Positions 27,274 through 35,914 of a DNA stretch of 64,000 bases are shown piece after piece. How positions within the stretch are numbered: the first letter of the stretch is position 1; each line of letters opens with the position of its first letter. The notes below the pieces were generated by a model that did no database searches, was not told where the DNA came from, and saw nothing but the letters and a program-made list of their open reading frames with translations. The translations under genes were made by a program, and so were the position numbers. The DNA is from Microvirga massiliensis (GTDB lineage Bacteria; Pseudomonadota; Alphaproteobacteria; Rhizobiales; Beijerinckiaceae): the NCBI RefSeq assembly GCF_001006805.1, contig NZ_LN811365.1, positions 103,019 through 167,018 of the forward strand. The letters are read 5' to 3'.

Positions 27274-28263
27274 TCAGCTCCCGAGCTTCTTATGAGCGCG
27301 ATCGAGGGGGCCGAAGTTCCAGAAGTCTTCGACCTTGAGATCCTTCGGATCGCCGGTCATCTGGCCAGCCTGCGTGTAGAACGTGAAATCGGCTTTCACG
27401 GCTTCCGGGCTGCCGCCGGCCTTGTCGAACACCCCGTTCTCAACCGCTTCCTTGTAGTAATTGGCGACGTCGCTGAGGAGCTCCTTCGGGAGATCCTTGA
27501 GGAGGCCACGCTTGGCGCGCTCTTCCTCGACGACACTCGGATTGCGGGCCATTTCCTGCCAGAATTTCGCGAATTCCTCGACGATGATGTCGGCCTTCTC
27601 GGTGTTCTTCTCGAGCCAGTCCGTGCGCGTGAACAGGATCTCGTCGCTCGCCTTCTCGTCGATGCCCGGGAGGACATGGAAGCGATCCGGCGCCTTCGAG
27701 AGCAGGAGATTCTTGTTGGGAAGATCGACGATCGTCGCCTTAATCTGCCCGTTCAGCATCGCGACGACGCGGTTCTCGGAGCCCGGGACGTAATTCCGCT
27801 GCCCGAACTTGATCCCGTTCTTTTCAGCAATGATGTTCCCGATCGCCTCGGTACCCGTCCCGCGCGCATGGAACGTCATCGTTTGTCCGTCGAGATCCTT
27901 CCAGGTCTTGTAGGACTTGTCGGCGACGGCAAAGAAGACGAGCCGCGTCACCTGGAACAGCCCGCGCAGCGGTGCCTTCGACTTCTGCGCGACCGAATAC
28001 GGCGTCCCGATCCCGAGATCCGCCTGGCCGTTCACGACTGCCTGGATCGCGAGCTCCTCTTTGGCGAACGACGTCAGGTTGTAATCGACCCCACGTTCCT
28101 TCGCGCGCTCGAGCGCGACGAGGTAGGCCAGGGTCTCGACGGAAATCGTGTCCCCGAGCGCAACCTGCACCTTCTGTGCCTGTGCAGCCGTCGGCGCCGC
28201 GAAGCCGGCAGACGCGATGACGGCGCCCGCGGCCATTCCCACAATGTTCCTGAAGAAAGACAT
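27274..28263 (-). CDS. ABC importer substrate-binding protein (SsuA/NitT type)
   Basis: The 329-residue periplasmic protein starts at an ATG with GAGGAG seven bases upstream. It has a signal peptide (MSFFRNIVGMAAGAVIASAG, cleaved near AAQA-QKVQ), and the two-lobed binding fold of the SsuA/ThiY group (VVNGQADLGIGTPYSVAQKS; TMTFHARGTGTEAIGNIIAE). It heads the operon binding protein - permease - ATPase - permease - FAH hydrolase. The ligand cannot be read from sequence; the hydrolase and nearby ene-reductase point to an unsaturated organic acid or aromatic breakdown product. Confidence 0.92.
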   Translation of the reverse strand: MSFFRNIVGMAAGAVIASAGFAAPTAAQAQKVQVALGDTISVETLAYLVALERAKERGVDYNLTSFAKEELAIQAVVNGQADLGIGTPYSVAQKSKAPLRGLFQVTRLVFFAVADKSYKTWKDLDGQTMTFHARGTGTEAIGNIIAEKNGIKFGQRNYVPGSENRVVAMLNGQIKATIVDLPNKNLLLSKAPDRFHVLPGIDEKASDEILFTRTDWLEKNTEKADIIVEEFAKFWQEMARNPSVVEEERAKRGLLKDLPKELLSDVANYYKEAVENGVFDKAGGSPEAVKADFTFYTQAGQMTGDPKDLKVEDFWNFGPLDRAHKKLGS

Positions 28264-28367
28264 CGCCCACTCCTCGGTTGCGTTTCCCGACGTCGGTCGG
28301 CGGTGGCTCCCGCATCTTTGATCCGACGGTAGGATCGAAAATAAATGTTTTCTGGGGAGTGTAAACG

Positions 28368-28383
28368 ATTTTATCGACAAAAT
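28368..28383. promoter_or_regulatory. Candidate operator palindrome upstream of the importer operon
   Basis: ATTTTATCGACAAAAT is an inverted repeat with 7 of 8 base pairs matched. It lies 105 bp upstream of the binding-protein start, in an AT-rich pocket (GTAAACGATTTTATCGAC). TTTTATCGA recurs between the GntR and reductase genes. An FCD-type GntR regulator is the obvious candidate binder, but no footprint data exist here. The rest of the 380-base gap holds only repeat material. Confidence 0.45.
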
Positions 28384-28552
28384 TCCCAGGACCGCCAAAA
28401 TGGCAGGGGATTCCAGGGGGCGGTATGTGGGGGCGGTGCCGAGGGGCGCCCGCGACGGATGCATTCATCGACCATCGACGCGCGGGAATGCGCCGGCGCA
28501 ATTGGAGGAAGCGCCACGGCGCGGGGGACCGGTCCAGAGATCTCGGCAAGGT

Positions 28553-28646
28553 GTGCCGGGCACGGGGCCCGGCACGAATGCTTCGGTCCTTGAGCGGCGC
28601 ATCATTCGACGCGGAAAAGTGGCCCCACTTTTCCGCACGATGCGCT
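28553..28646. repeat. Palindromic repeat family A, copy 2, reaching into icd
   Basis: A hairpin GTGCCGGGC / GCCCGGCAC (28553-28575) is followed by ATGCTTCGGTCCTTGAGCGG (the end of module 2 plus spacer) and by module 1 (GGCGCATC...GCGGAAAAGTGG and CCACTTTTCCGCACGATGCGCT to 28646). Module 1 carries small changes in its left arm (ATCATTCGACGCGG). Its last two bases fall within the icd stop codon (28645-28647, read as TAG on the minus strand). It probably ends icd transcripts. Confidence 0.75.
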
Positions 28647-29859
28647 AGGCGGCCATCGCCTTCTTGAGGTTCTCGTCGATCTTGTCGAGGAAGCCGGTCG
28701 TCGACAGCCACTTCTGATCGGCTCCGACGAGGAGGGCGAGATCCTTCGTCATGAAGCCCTGCTCGACGGTGTCGACGCAGACCTTCTCGAGCGTCGTCGC
28801 GAACCGCGCGAGTTCCGCATTATCGTCGAGCTTGGCCCGATGCGCGAGGCCGCGTGTCCAGGCGAAGATCGACGCGATCGAATTGGTCGACGTCTCCTTG
28901 CCCTTCTGGTGCTCCCGATAGTGACGGGTCACCGTGCCGTGCGCCGCTTCCGCCTCGACGGTCCGGCCGTCGGGAGTCATGAGGACGGAGGTCATCAGCC
29001 CGAGGGATCCGAAGCCCTGCGCCACCGTGTCGGATTGTACGTCGCCGTCATAGTTCTTGCAGGCCCAGACATATCCGCCCGACCACTTCAGGGCAGAGGC
29101 GACCATGTCGTCGATCAGCCGGTGCTCGTAGGTGATGCCGGCCGCGTCGAACTTCGACTTGAACTCGTTGTCGTAGACCTCCTGGAAGATATCCTTGAAG
29201 CGTCCGTCATAAATCTTGAGGATTGTGTTCTTGGTCGAGAGATAGACGGGATATTTCCGCATCAGGCCGTAGTTCAGCGAGGCGCGGGCGAAATCCCGAA
29301 TGGAATCGTCCAGGTTGTACATCGCCAGCGCGACGCCGGCGTCCGGAAACTTGAACACTTCCTTCTCGATGACCGTGCCGTCCTCGCCCTCGAACTTGAT
29401 CGTCAGGCGGCCCTTGCCGGGCACCTTGAAATCGGTGGCGCGATACTGGTCTCCGAAGGCATGACGCCCGATCACGATCGGCTGGGTCCAGCCCGGCACG
29501 AGGCGCGGCACGTTCCGGCAGATGATCGGTTCGCGGAAAATCACGCCGCCGAGGATGTTGCGGATCGTGCCGTTCGGCGACTTCCACATCTCCTTGAGAT
29601 TGAATTCCTTGACGCGAGCCTCGTCGGCCGTGATCGTCGCACATTTCACGCCGACGCCGTAGCGCTTGATCGCCTCCGCGGCGTCGACCGTGACCTGGTC
29701 GTTCGTAGCGTCCCGGTTCTCGATGCTGAGATCGTAGTATTTGAGATCCACATCGAGATACGGGTGGATCAGCTTGTCCTTGATGAAGTGCCAGATAATC
29801 CGGGTCATCTCGTCGCCGTCGAGTTCGACGACCGGATTGGCGACCTTAATCTTCGCCAT
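28645..29859 (-). CDS. icd: NADP-dependent isocitrate dehydrogenase
   Basis: The 404-residue product is the dimeric, eukaryote-like type II enzyme of the citric acid cycle. It has NPVVELDGDEMTRIIW, the substrate-binding KSPNGTIRNILGG, the metal-binding block VASALKWSGGYVWACKNYDG, and GSLGLMTSVLMTPDG with AEAAHGTVTRHYREHQKG. The ATG is preceded by AAGGTGAG. The stop codon is formed at the edge of a palindromic repeat. Confidence 0.97.
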   Translation of the reverse strand: MAKIKVANPVVELDGDEMTRIIWHFIKDKLIHPYLDVDLKYYDLSIENRDATNDQVTVDAAEAIKRYGVGVKCATITADEARVKEFNLKEMWKSPNGTIRNILGGVIFREPIICRNVPRLVPGWTQPIVIGRHAFGDQYRATDFKVPGKGRLTIKFEGEDGTVIEKEVFKFPDAGVALAMYNLDDSIRDFARASLNYGLMRKYPVYLSTKNTILKIYDGRFKDIFQEVYDNEFKSKFDAAGITYEHRLIDDMVASALKWSGGYVWACKNYDGDVQSDTVAQGFGSLGLMTSVLMTPDGRTVEAEAAHGTVTRHYREHQKGKETSTNSIASIFAWTRGLAHRAKLDDNAELARFATTLEKVCVDTVEQGFMTKDLALLVGADQKWLSTTGFLDKIDENLKKAMAA

Positions 29860-30048
29860 GAGCTCACCTTGCGCTGGAGGGTCTGGTGCGCCCCGCCGAA
29901 CGGCTGAGGGCTTGGCCGCGGCTATAGCGCGGCTTCGGCGGTGGGGGAAGCCAGCCTGTCGCAGGCAGAGGCCCCTTCGTCGGATTGCCCGGATAGCCTC
30001 CCGAGATCGTCATTGCGGCAGGTCCTGCTTTCGTGACAAAGCGCCCGA

Positions 30049-30795
30049 ATGACCTCGTCACCCCGCCCCACGCCCGCCATCGTCCTCGTCGAGCCGCAGC
30101 TCGCCGAGAATATCGGGATGGCGGCCCGCGCAATGGCCAATTTCGGCCTGTCGGAACTGCGGCTCGTCTCGCCCCGGAATGGGTGGCCCAAAAAGGGGGC
30201 GCATTCGGCTGCGTCCGGTGCCTCGCACATCCTGGAAAATGCGAAGCTCTTCCCGACCCTTCGAGAAGCCATCGCCGATCTCCACTTCGTCCTCGCGACG
30301 ACCGCCCGCGAGCGCGATCAGATGAAGCGGGTCCATGGGCCGGAGGCGGGCCTGTCGCAGGCGGCCGCCCGTCTCCGGGCCGGGGAGCGGGTCGGCATAC
30401 TCTTCGGGCGGGAGCGCGCCGGGCTCGACAATGACGAGGTGTCCCTTGCCGATGCGATCATCACCTTTCCGGTCGATCCCGAATTCCCGTCCTTGAACCT
30501 CGCGCAATCCGTGCTGCTGGTCGGCTACGAATGGTCCCGCCAGTCAGGTGCCTCGATCCCCTTCGGGGAGGATATGCGGTCGTCCGGGGCGACCCGGGAA
30601 GCGGTCTTGTCCTTCCTCGACTATCTCGAAGGGCAACTCGATGCGATCGGCTACTTCCCTGCCGACAAGCGCGCCATCATGATCCGCAACATGCGGGACA
30701 TCTTCCACCGGCGAGATCTCTCGGAGCAGGATGTCCGTACGTTGCGGGGCGTCGTCCGGGCCCTGTGCGAAAGTGCGCATGGGAGGAAGACTTAA
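30049..30795 (+). CDS. trmJ: TrmJ-type tRNA 2'-O-methyltransferase (SPOUT)
   Basis: A 248-residue TrmH/SpoU-family RNA methyltransferase. It has the N-terminal IVLVEPQLAENIGMAARAMA with the catalytic Asn-Ile-Gly, and the knotted SAM-binding motifs GILFGRERAGLDNDE and PSLNLAQSVLLVGYEWSR. The C-terminal helical extension (about residues 170-245) is typical of TrmJ, which methylates tRNA position 32. The symbol rests on length and motifs; closely related rRNA enzymes are hard to exclude. It diverges from icd. Confidence 0.88.
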   Translation: MTSSPRPTPAIVLVEPQLAENIGMAARAMANFGLSELRLVSPRNGWPKKGAHSAASGASHILENAKLFPTLREAIADLHFVLATTARERDQMKRVHGPEAGLSQAAARLRAGERVGILFGRERAGLDNDEVSLADAIITFPVDPEFPSLNLAQSVLLVGYEWSRQSGASIPFGEDMRSSGATREAVLSFLDYLEGQLDAIGYFPADKRAIMIRNMRDIFHRRDLSEQDVRTLRGVVRALCESAHGRKT

Positions 30796-30854
30796 TTCGG
30801 CTATGGTTTGGTCCAGCTTGGCGCCGGACGGCGCCCCTCCGAGCGAGTTCGATC

Positions 30855-31997
30855 ATGCGTCGTGCCCTCCTGGCAGCTCTGCTGACCACGTCCCTCCTTG
30901 CGCCGGCCTTCGCCGCAACGCCGCCCGGGCAGCCCGAGAAAGGGCCCGGAGGCGCCGATTACCCGAATGAGACCGTCGTCAAGCGAGCCGTCGGGAGCGC
31001 GAGCGCCGCCACTTTCGTCTTTCATGCCGCCGGCGAGGCGAGCAAGGCCCGGCCCGTTATCATCTTCCTGCATTCATGGGGGGCCGCGAACCCTCAGTAT
31101 TATGGCGGATGGATCGAGCACCTCGCGCGTAGGGGAAATCTCGTCCTCTTCCCGCGCTTTCAGGAGGTGAACCGCACCCGGCCGGCTGATGCGACCGCAA
31201 TGGCCGCAACACTGGTGCGCGAGGCACTCGAGGCTCTGAAGGACGACAAGGAAGCGCACCCGGATCCGGGGAGGGTTGCAGTCGTCGGCCACCTCGCTGG
31301 AGCCGCTATCGGGCTCAACCTCGCGATTGAGGCCGCGGAAGATGGGCTCCCGACGCCGAAGCTCGTCTTCGCTCTCATGCCCGGCGGCATCGCCTCCGAC
31401 GCCAAATCGCGGGGCATCCTGCTCGAGGATCTCGGCAAGCTGGATCCGGACACGCTCCTGATCACGATGAGCGGCGACCGTGATCATCTTCCGACCGATC
31501 GGGCGAGCCGCCGCATCCTGCGGGAGACCACAGGCGTGCCGGTCAACCGGAAGCTGTTCATGCGGGCATTGTCCGACAGCCACGGATTTCCGGTGACGAG
31601 CGCGACGCTCGCCTCGCCGGGTTCCCCGATGCCGGCCTATGATGCGGCCGGGATCAAGCTGCCGCCCGATCCACCCCGTGACCCGAAGGATAAGGCGTCG
31701 CGCTGGAAGTGGACGGCCGACATGGCTCTCACGGGAGAGCAGACCGTGCTCACGGGCCAGCTCGGAGCGAACAAGACCGATACGCTCGACTATCTTGCCT
31801 ATTGGAAGACATTCGATCTGGCGTTGGAAGCGGCCTTCGCAGGCCGCGACGCAGCCTCGCTCCGCAGCGATCCCTATCTGGTCGACATGGGTAATTGGAG
31901 CGACGGCTGGCCCATGAAGCGGCTGTCCGCGGAAATGCCGAAAGGGGAAGGCGAGCCCGAGAAGGCACAGGCCAGTCCCCGGCGGCGGATCAACTGA
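30855..31997 (+). CDS. Exported alpha/beta-hydrolase-like protein lacking the nucleophile serine
   Basis: The product (380 aa) has a signal peptide (MRRALLAALLTTSLLAPAFA) and an alpha/beta-hydrolase core: VIIFLHSWGA (oxyanion strand), the nucleophile elbow VAVVGHLAGAAIG, an acid position in TMSGDRDHLP, and the His in LSDSHGFPVTS. The elbow should read G-H-S-x-G; here codon 147 (31293-31295, CTC) is Leu, so the usual nucleophile is gone while the rest of the fold remains. It may be non-catalytic, for example a binding protein. It starts 59 bp after trmJ. An S-to-L change from a sequencing error cannot be excluded. Confidence 0.82.
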   Translation: MRRALLAALLTTSLLAPAFAATPPGQPEKGPGGADYPNETVVKRAVGSASAATFVFHAAGEASKARPVIIFLHSWGAANPQYYGGWIEHLARRGNLVLFPRFQEVNRTRPADATAMAATLVREALEALKDDKEAHPDPGRVAVVGHLAGAAIGLNLAIEAAEDGLPTPKLVFALMPGGIASDAKSRGILLEDLGKLDPDTLLITMSGDRDHLPTDRASRRILRETTGVPVNRKLFMRALSDSHGFPVTSATLASPGSPMPAYDAAGIKLPPDPPRDPKDKASRWKWTADMALTGEQTVLTGQLGANKTDTLDYLAYWKTFDLALEAAFAGRDAASLRSDPYLVDMGNWSDGWPMKRLSAEMPKGEGEPEKAQASPRRRIN

Positions 31998-32141
31998 CGG
32001 GGCGACCCGCCCCGGGCCGGCTCACTGGCTGATCCATAACCGATTTTTCATCGTGATCCGCCATCCTGACACGGCATGACAGGGCCGGGGCAGAGCATGC
32101 GGATCGATCTCCTTGCAGGGACAATCTATAGGGCTGCCGTC

Positions 32142-32969
32142 ATGCCGGCCCCTGCGCCAACCATCCTCGTCTTCGATTCAGGATTCGGTGGCCTCACGGT
32201 CTTCAGTGAGGCCGTCAAGGCGCGCCCGGATGCGCAATTCGTCTATGCCGCGGATGACGCAGGCTTTCCGTACGGACGCCTGAGCGAGGATGCGCTCATT
32301 TCCCGTGTCGTCTCGGTCATCGCCCGGCTCATCGATCTCGTCTCGCCGGACCTCGTCGTCGTCGCCTGCAACACCGCATCGACCCTTTGTCTCCCGGCGC
32401 TGAGAGCGCGATTCTCGATCCCGTTCGTCGGGACGGTCCCGGCGATCAAGCCTGCCGCCGCGCTGTCCCGGTCGAAGCTCATCTCCGTGCTGGCGACCCC
32501 GGGGACCGTCGCACGGGACTACACGCGGGACCTGATCGCCACCTATGGAGGCGATTGCAGCGTGACGCTCGTCGGATCGAGGCGCCTCGCCGGTTTCGCC
32601 GAGGCGGAACTCGCGGGCTGTCCTGTACCGGACGGCGACATTGCAGCCGAGATCGCCCCCTGCTTCGTGAGCCGAGATGGCGCACGGACCGACGTGGTTG
32701 CACTGGCCTGTACGCATTATCCGCTGCTGCTGGAGCGGTTCACCCGGATCGCGCCGTGGCCCGTGACATTCCTCGACCCGGCTCCGGCCGTCGCCCGGCG
32801 AATGACCCAGCTCCTCGGACCTCCGATCCCCAGGCAGCGGGCCGACGAGCAGGCCGCCTGGGCCGTCTTTACCGGCGGCGCCGGGCTGTCGGATTCCCTG
32901 CGGTGGGCTCTTGCCGAACGGGGATTGCCGCGGATCACGATCGAGCCGATGCCGCTCCATCAGAGCTGA
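32142..32969 (+). CDS. murI: Glutamate racemase
   Basis: MurI makes D-glutamate for peptidoglycan. The 275-residue product has FDSGFGGLTVFSEA, the two catalytic cysteines in VACNTASTLCLP and ALACTHYPLLLERF, and YAADDAGFPYGRLSEDAL. The chosen ATG leads straight into the family N-terminus (MPAPAPTILVFDSG); two upstream in-frame ATGs would add unconserved residues. A terminator hairpin follows before rpsD. Confidence 0.95.
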   Translation: MPAPAPTILVFDSGFGGLTVFSEAVKARPDAQFVYAADDAGFPYGRLSEDALISRVVSVIARLIDLVSPDLVVVACNTASTLCLPALRARFSIPFVGTVPAIKPAAALSRSKLISVLATPGTVARDYTRDLIATYGGDCSVTLVGSRRLAGFAEAELAGCPVPDGDIAAEIAPCFVSRDGARTDVVALACTHYPLLLERFTRIAPWPVTFLDPAPAVARRMTQLLGPPIPRQRADEQAAWAVFTGGAGLSDSLRWALAERGLPRITIEPMPLHQS

Positions 32970-33034
32970 GCCTCGCGAACGAACGCGAACATCACATTGA
33001 CATTCGTAACGGCCGGAGGTAGCAACCCCGGTCC

Positions 33035-33067
33035 GCGCGGCCCCTCCAAGGGCCGCGCTGATATTTT
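33035..33067 (+). terminator. Rho-independent terminator between murI and rpsD
   Basis: Nine-base-pair stem GCGCGGCCC / GGGCCGCGC with loop CTCCAA, followed by TGATATTTT, 65 bp after the murI stop and about 100 bp before rpsD. It gives the ribosomal gene its own transcript, unless it works as an attenuator in the rpsD leader. Confidence 0.75.
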
Positions 33068-33164
33068 ACGCACCCGTGGCCCGGCTCCGGCCGGCCTGTC
33101 GGCCCGAAAGGGCAGAGGAGGGCGCGTTCCTCGAAAAGCCGTTCGACAACACAGAGGAACCGCG

Positions 33165-33782
33165 ATGTCGAAGCGCATTCAGGCCAAGCACAAGCTTGAC
33201 CGCCGCATGGGCCAGAATATCTGGGGCCGCCCGAAGAGCCCCGTCAATCGCCGTGAGTATGGGCCGGGTCAGCATGGACAGCGCCGCAAGGGCAAGCTGT
33301 CGGACTTTGGCACGCAGCTCCGGGCCAAGCAGAAGCTCAAGGGCTACTACGCGAACATCACCGAGAAGCAGTTCCGCCGGTACTACGCGGAGGCGATCCG
33401 CCAGAAGGGCGACTCGGGCGAGAACCTCATTGGCCTGCTCGAGCGCCGTCTCGATGCCATCGTGTATCGCGCGAAGTTCGTGCCGACTCCGTTTGCGGCG
33501 CGGCAGTTCGTGAACCACGGGCACGTGAAGGTGAACGGCCGGCGCGTGAACATTCCGAGCTTCCTCGTGAAGCCCGGAGATGTGATCGAGGTGAAGGATG
33601 CCTCGAAGCAGCTCGAGTTGGTCGTCGTCTCCACGCAGCTCGCCGAGAGGGATGTTCCGGACTACATCGAGGTGGACCACACCAAGATGACCGCGAAGCT
33701 CAACCGCGTTCCCTCACTCTCCGAGGTTCCGTATGCCGTGCAGATGGAGCCGAACCTCGTGATCGAGTTCTATTCTCGCTGA
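33165..33782 (+). CDS. rpsD: 30S ribosomal protein S4
   Basis: S4 binds 16S rRNA early in 30S assembly. The 205-residue product has the N-terminal KHKLDRRMGQNIWGRPKSPV, the central LKGYYANITEKQFRRYYAEA and the S4 RNA-binding domain RRLDAIVYRAKFVPTPFAAR with NHGHVKVNGRRVNIPS. It starts at an ATG after GAGGAACCGCG. As in many alphaproteobacteria it stands alone, outside the main ribosomal operons. A terminator follows. Confidence 0.98.
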   Translation: MSKRIQAKHKLDRRMGQNIWGRPKSPVNRREYGPGQHGQRRKGKLSDFGTQLRAKQKLKGYYANITEKQFRRYYAEAIRQKGDSGENLIGLLERRLDAIVYRAKFVPTPFAARQFVNHGHVKVNGRRVNIPSFLVKPGDVIEVKDASKQLELVVVSTQLAERDVPDYIEVDHTKMTAKLNRVPSLSEVPYAVQMEPNLVIEFYSR

Positions 33783-33816
33783 TCCGCACCATTTGCGGTG
33801 TCACGAGACACACTCC

Positions 33817-33843
33817 AGGCCTCGGCATTGCCGGGGCCTTTTT
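33817..33843 (+). terminator. Rho-independent terminator of rpsD
   Basis: Stem AGGCCTCGG / CCGGGGCCT (one G-T pair), loop CATTG, then a T run (TTTTT), 34 bp after the rpsD stop. Confidence 0.85.
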
Positions 33844-33928
33844 CATGGGTGCATACTACCCATTGTCATAGCACCCTCCTCGTCATGGTGGGCCGCGGCC
33901 GTGATGCGTAGCCCCTCCCGTCGCACTT

Positions 33929-34001
33929 CCGTCATTGCAAGCCGCGGGCGACGCGAACCATCCATCGACGGGTAGATTGCTTCACTGCGTTCGCAATGAC
34001 G
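33929..34001. repeat. Dispersed repeat family B, third copy
   Basis: It runs from CCGTCATTGCAAGCCGCGGG through CCATCGACGGGTAGATTGC to TTCACTGCGTTCGCAATGAC. It matches the copies at 23758, 23989 and 61484, but its middle is rearranged relative to the 23989 and 61484 copies. Degraded pieces (GCGAACCGCAGGCGAGGCAA) continue to about 34090. The whole 370-base gap after rpsD holds only this material and no gene. Confidence 0.75.
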
Positions 34002-34155
34002 AGGAGGGCATGAGAGCGCGAGGAGCACCACCGGAAACGGAAGTAGACTCCGCTTCCACTGCGGCGTTGCGAACCGCAGGCGAGGCAATCCGGACTCACG
34101 ATGACAACAGTCATCGGGAGCGATCGTAGAGCGGTGTCGGGGAGGAAAGGGCGGC

Positions 34156-35070
34156 ATGTCGGCTGAAATCTATGAAATCTGCGACGAGCGTTTCGCGCGC
34201 CTCGTCAGTCCCAATGCGCGGCTCGAGAAACTCTATGAAGGGTGCCGGTGGGCGGAAGGGCCGGCCTACTTCCCGGCCGGGCGCTTCCTCGTCTGGAGCG
34301 ACATCCCGAACGATCGGATGCTGCGGTTCGACGAGACGACCGGCGCGGTCGGCGTGTTCCGCTACCCGGCCAATTACTCGAACGGCAATACGGTCGACCG
34401 GGAGGGACGGCTCGTCACGTGCGAGCATGGCGGGCGCCGCGTGACGCGAACCGAGCATGACGGCAGCATCACCGTGCTCGCCGATCATTTCGACGGAAAA
34501 CGCCTCAACAGTCCGAACGACGTGGTGGTTCGCTCGGACCGGTCCGTCTGGTTCACGGATCCGGCCTACGGGATCGACTCCGATTACGAAGGGCACAAGG
34601 CACCGAGCGAGATCGGAGCCTGTCATCTCTACCGGATCGACCCCCATTCGGAGGTATTGCGGATTGCCGCCGATGATTTCGTTCGCCCGAATGGGCTGAC
34701 ATTCTCACCGGACGAACGCTGCCTGTATGTGGCGGATACCGGAGCGACGCACGTCAGGAACGGACCACGCCACATCCGGGTCTTCGATGTCGACGAGGAC
34801 GGGAATCTCACGGATGGCCGTGTTTTCGCGGAATGCACGGCCGGGCTCTTCGACGGCCTCAGGTGCGACGATGACGGTCGGATCTGGGCCTCGGCCAGCG
34901 ACGGAGTCCATGTCTACGATCCGGACGGCACGCTCCTCGGCAAGATTCACGCGCCCGAAGTGGTTGCCAACGTCTGCTTCGGTGGTCCGAAGCGAAATCG
35001 TCTCTTCATGTGCGGAACGACGTCGCTCTACGCCGTGATGGTCATGGTGAATGGCGCAAAGACATTCTGA
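34156..35070 (+). CDS. SMP-30/gluconolactonase-family protein
   Basis: A 304-residue six-bladed propeller enzyme. The metal ligands of the family are visible: Glu in GCRWAEGPAYF, Asn in LNSPNDVVV, Asn in RPNGLTFSPDE and Asp in FDGLRCDDDGRIW. Members hydrolyse sugar lactones (gluconolactone, xylonolactone) or other esters. There is no signal peptide, so it is probably cytosolic. No sugar-pathway genes flank it, so the substrate stays open. Confidence 0.9.
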   Translation: MSAEIYEICDERFARLVSPNARLEKLYEGCRWAEGPAYFPAGRFLVWSDIPNDRMLRFDETTGAVGVFRYPANYSNGNTVDREGRLVTCEHGGRRVTRTEHDGSITVLADHFDGKRLNSPNDVVVRSDRSVWFTDPAYGIDSDYEGHKAPSEIGACHLYRIDPHSEVLRIAADDFVRPNGLTFSPDERCLYVADTGATHVRNGPRHIRVFDVDEDGNLTDGRVFAECTAGLFDGLRCDDDGRIWASASDGVHVYDPDGTLLGKIHAPEVVANVCFGGPKRNRLFMCGTTSLYAVMVMVNGAKTF

Positions 35071-35121
35071 TCGAGTTCCTTCACGCCCCGGCGAATTAAC
35101 CACCAAACGAGCGAAGGAGGT

Positions 35122-35149
35122 GTACCGGTTTCCGACCGGAAACCGGTAC
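35122..35149. terminator. Strong hairpin between convergent genes
   Basis: GTACCGGTTTCC and its perfect complement around a GACC loop form a 12-bp stem 51 bp after the SMP-30 gene and 29 bp before the Spy-like gene end. There is no T run, so it may end transcripts from both sides with help of Rho, or be a small mobile palindrome. Confidence 0.4.
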
Positions 35150-35178
35150 GACGCTGCAGTCACATGGCTCCCGATGGA

Positions 35179-35787
35179 TCAGGGCCGCTGCGGCTGATCC
35201 TGCTGCGGGCTGCGGTTACCATCCGGGCCGCGCATGCGATCGTGCATAGCGTCCCGCCATCCTCCGTGATGCATGGCATGGCGCATTTGGCGTCCATGGC
35301 CACCCATCATGCGATCCTGGCGCATGAGGATCGGGAGGAGCCGCTTCTGGTTGTCGTCGAGTGAGGCCCACAGGGGCTTCATCGCAGTTGCCAGAGCGGT
35401 GGCGTGTTCCGCGCGCTTGGAGGACATCTCGGCCCGGCGCTCGAGCCGCTGCATCAGATCGGGCCTGGGCTCACCCCGGCGCTCACGGCGCGTCTCCATG
35501 CGCTCGGCCCGGTCGGCCGCCGCAGTGCGGAGGGCTTGCTCGACCGGCCCCCACAGCCGCTGCTGCTCCGAGTTGAGCTTCAGCCCGGCCTGGATGCCGG
35601 CAATTCGAGCATCCGTCAGGGCGTTGACGTCGGCTCGGCTGAGAGGCGCCCGGCCTCTCTCCCGAGGCGCAGCCTGCTCCGTCGTGCCTGCAGCGGGCGG
35701 GCTTGCCGGCGCCTGAGCCTGGGCCCATGCAGTGGTGCCGCCCAACGCGAGCAGGGATGTCAGAGCCAGGGCTTTCATCATCGTCAT
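35179..35787 (-). CDS. Spy/CpxP-like periplasmic LTxxQ-motif protein
   Basis: A 202-residue protein with a signal peptide (MTMMKALALTSLLALGGTTA, cleaved near AWAQA). The mature part is helical and Arg/Met-rich with two LTxxQ-type motifs (LKLNSEQQRLW and ASLDDNQKRLL), the mark of Spy/CpxP periplasmic chaperones. The C-terminus is rich in Met and His (RQDRMMGGHGRQMRHAMHHG), which may bind metal. The ATG has GGAG six bases before it. An envelope-stress or metal-stress role is inferred from the family. Confidence 0.85.
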   Translation of the reverse strand: MTMMKALALTSLLALGGTTAWAQAQAPASPPAAGTTEQAAPRERGRAPLSRADVNALTDARIAGIQAGLKLNSEQQRLWGPVEQALRTAAADRAERMETRRERRGEPRPDLMQRLERRAEMSSKRAEHATALATAMKPLWASLDDNQKRLLPILMRQDRMMGGHGRQMRHAMHHGGWRDAMHDRMRGPDGNRSPQQDQPQRP

Positions 35788-35914
35788 GCCAATCTCCTTC
35801 GCGAGAGTTCGCATTGCCGAGCTTCGCCGATCGGAGTTCACCTCAGGGTGGAGGAGAGATGACATTTTCGTCATGTCGCCGGAGTGCGGTTCGACCGGGA
35901 AGGCCTCAGCTCGA

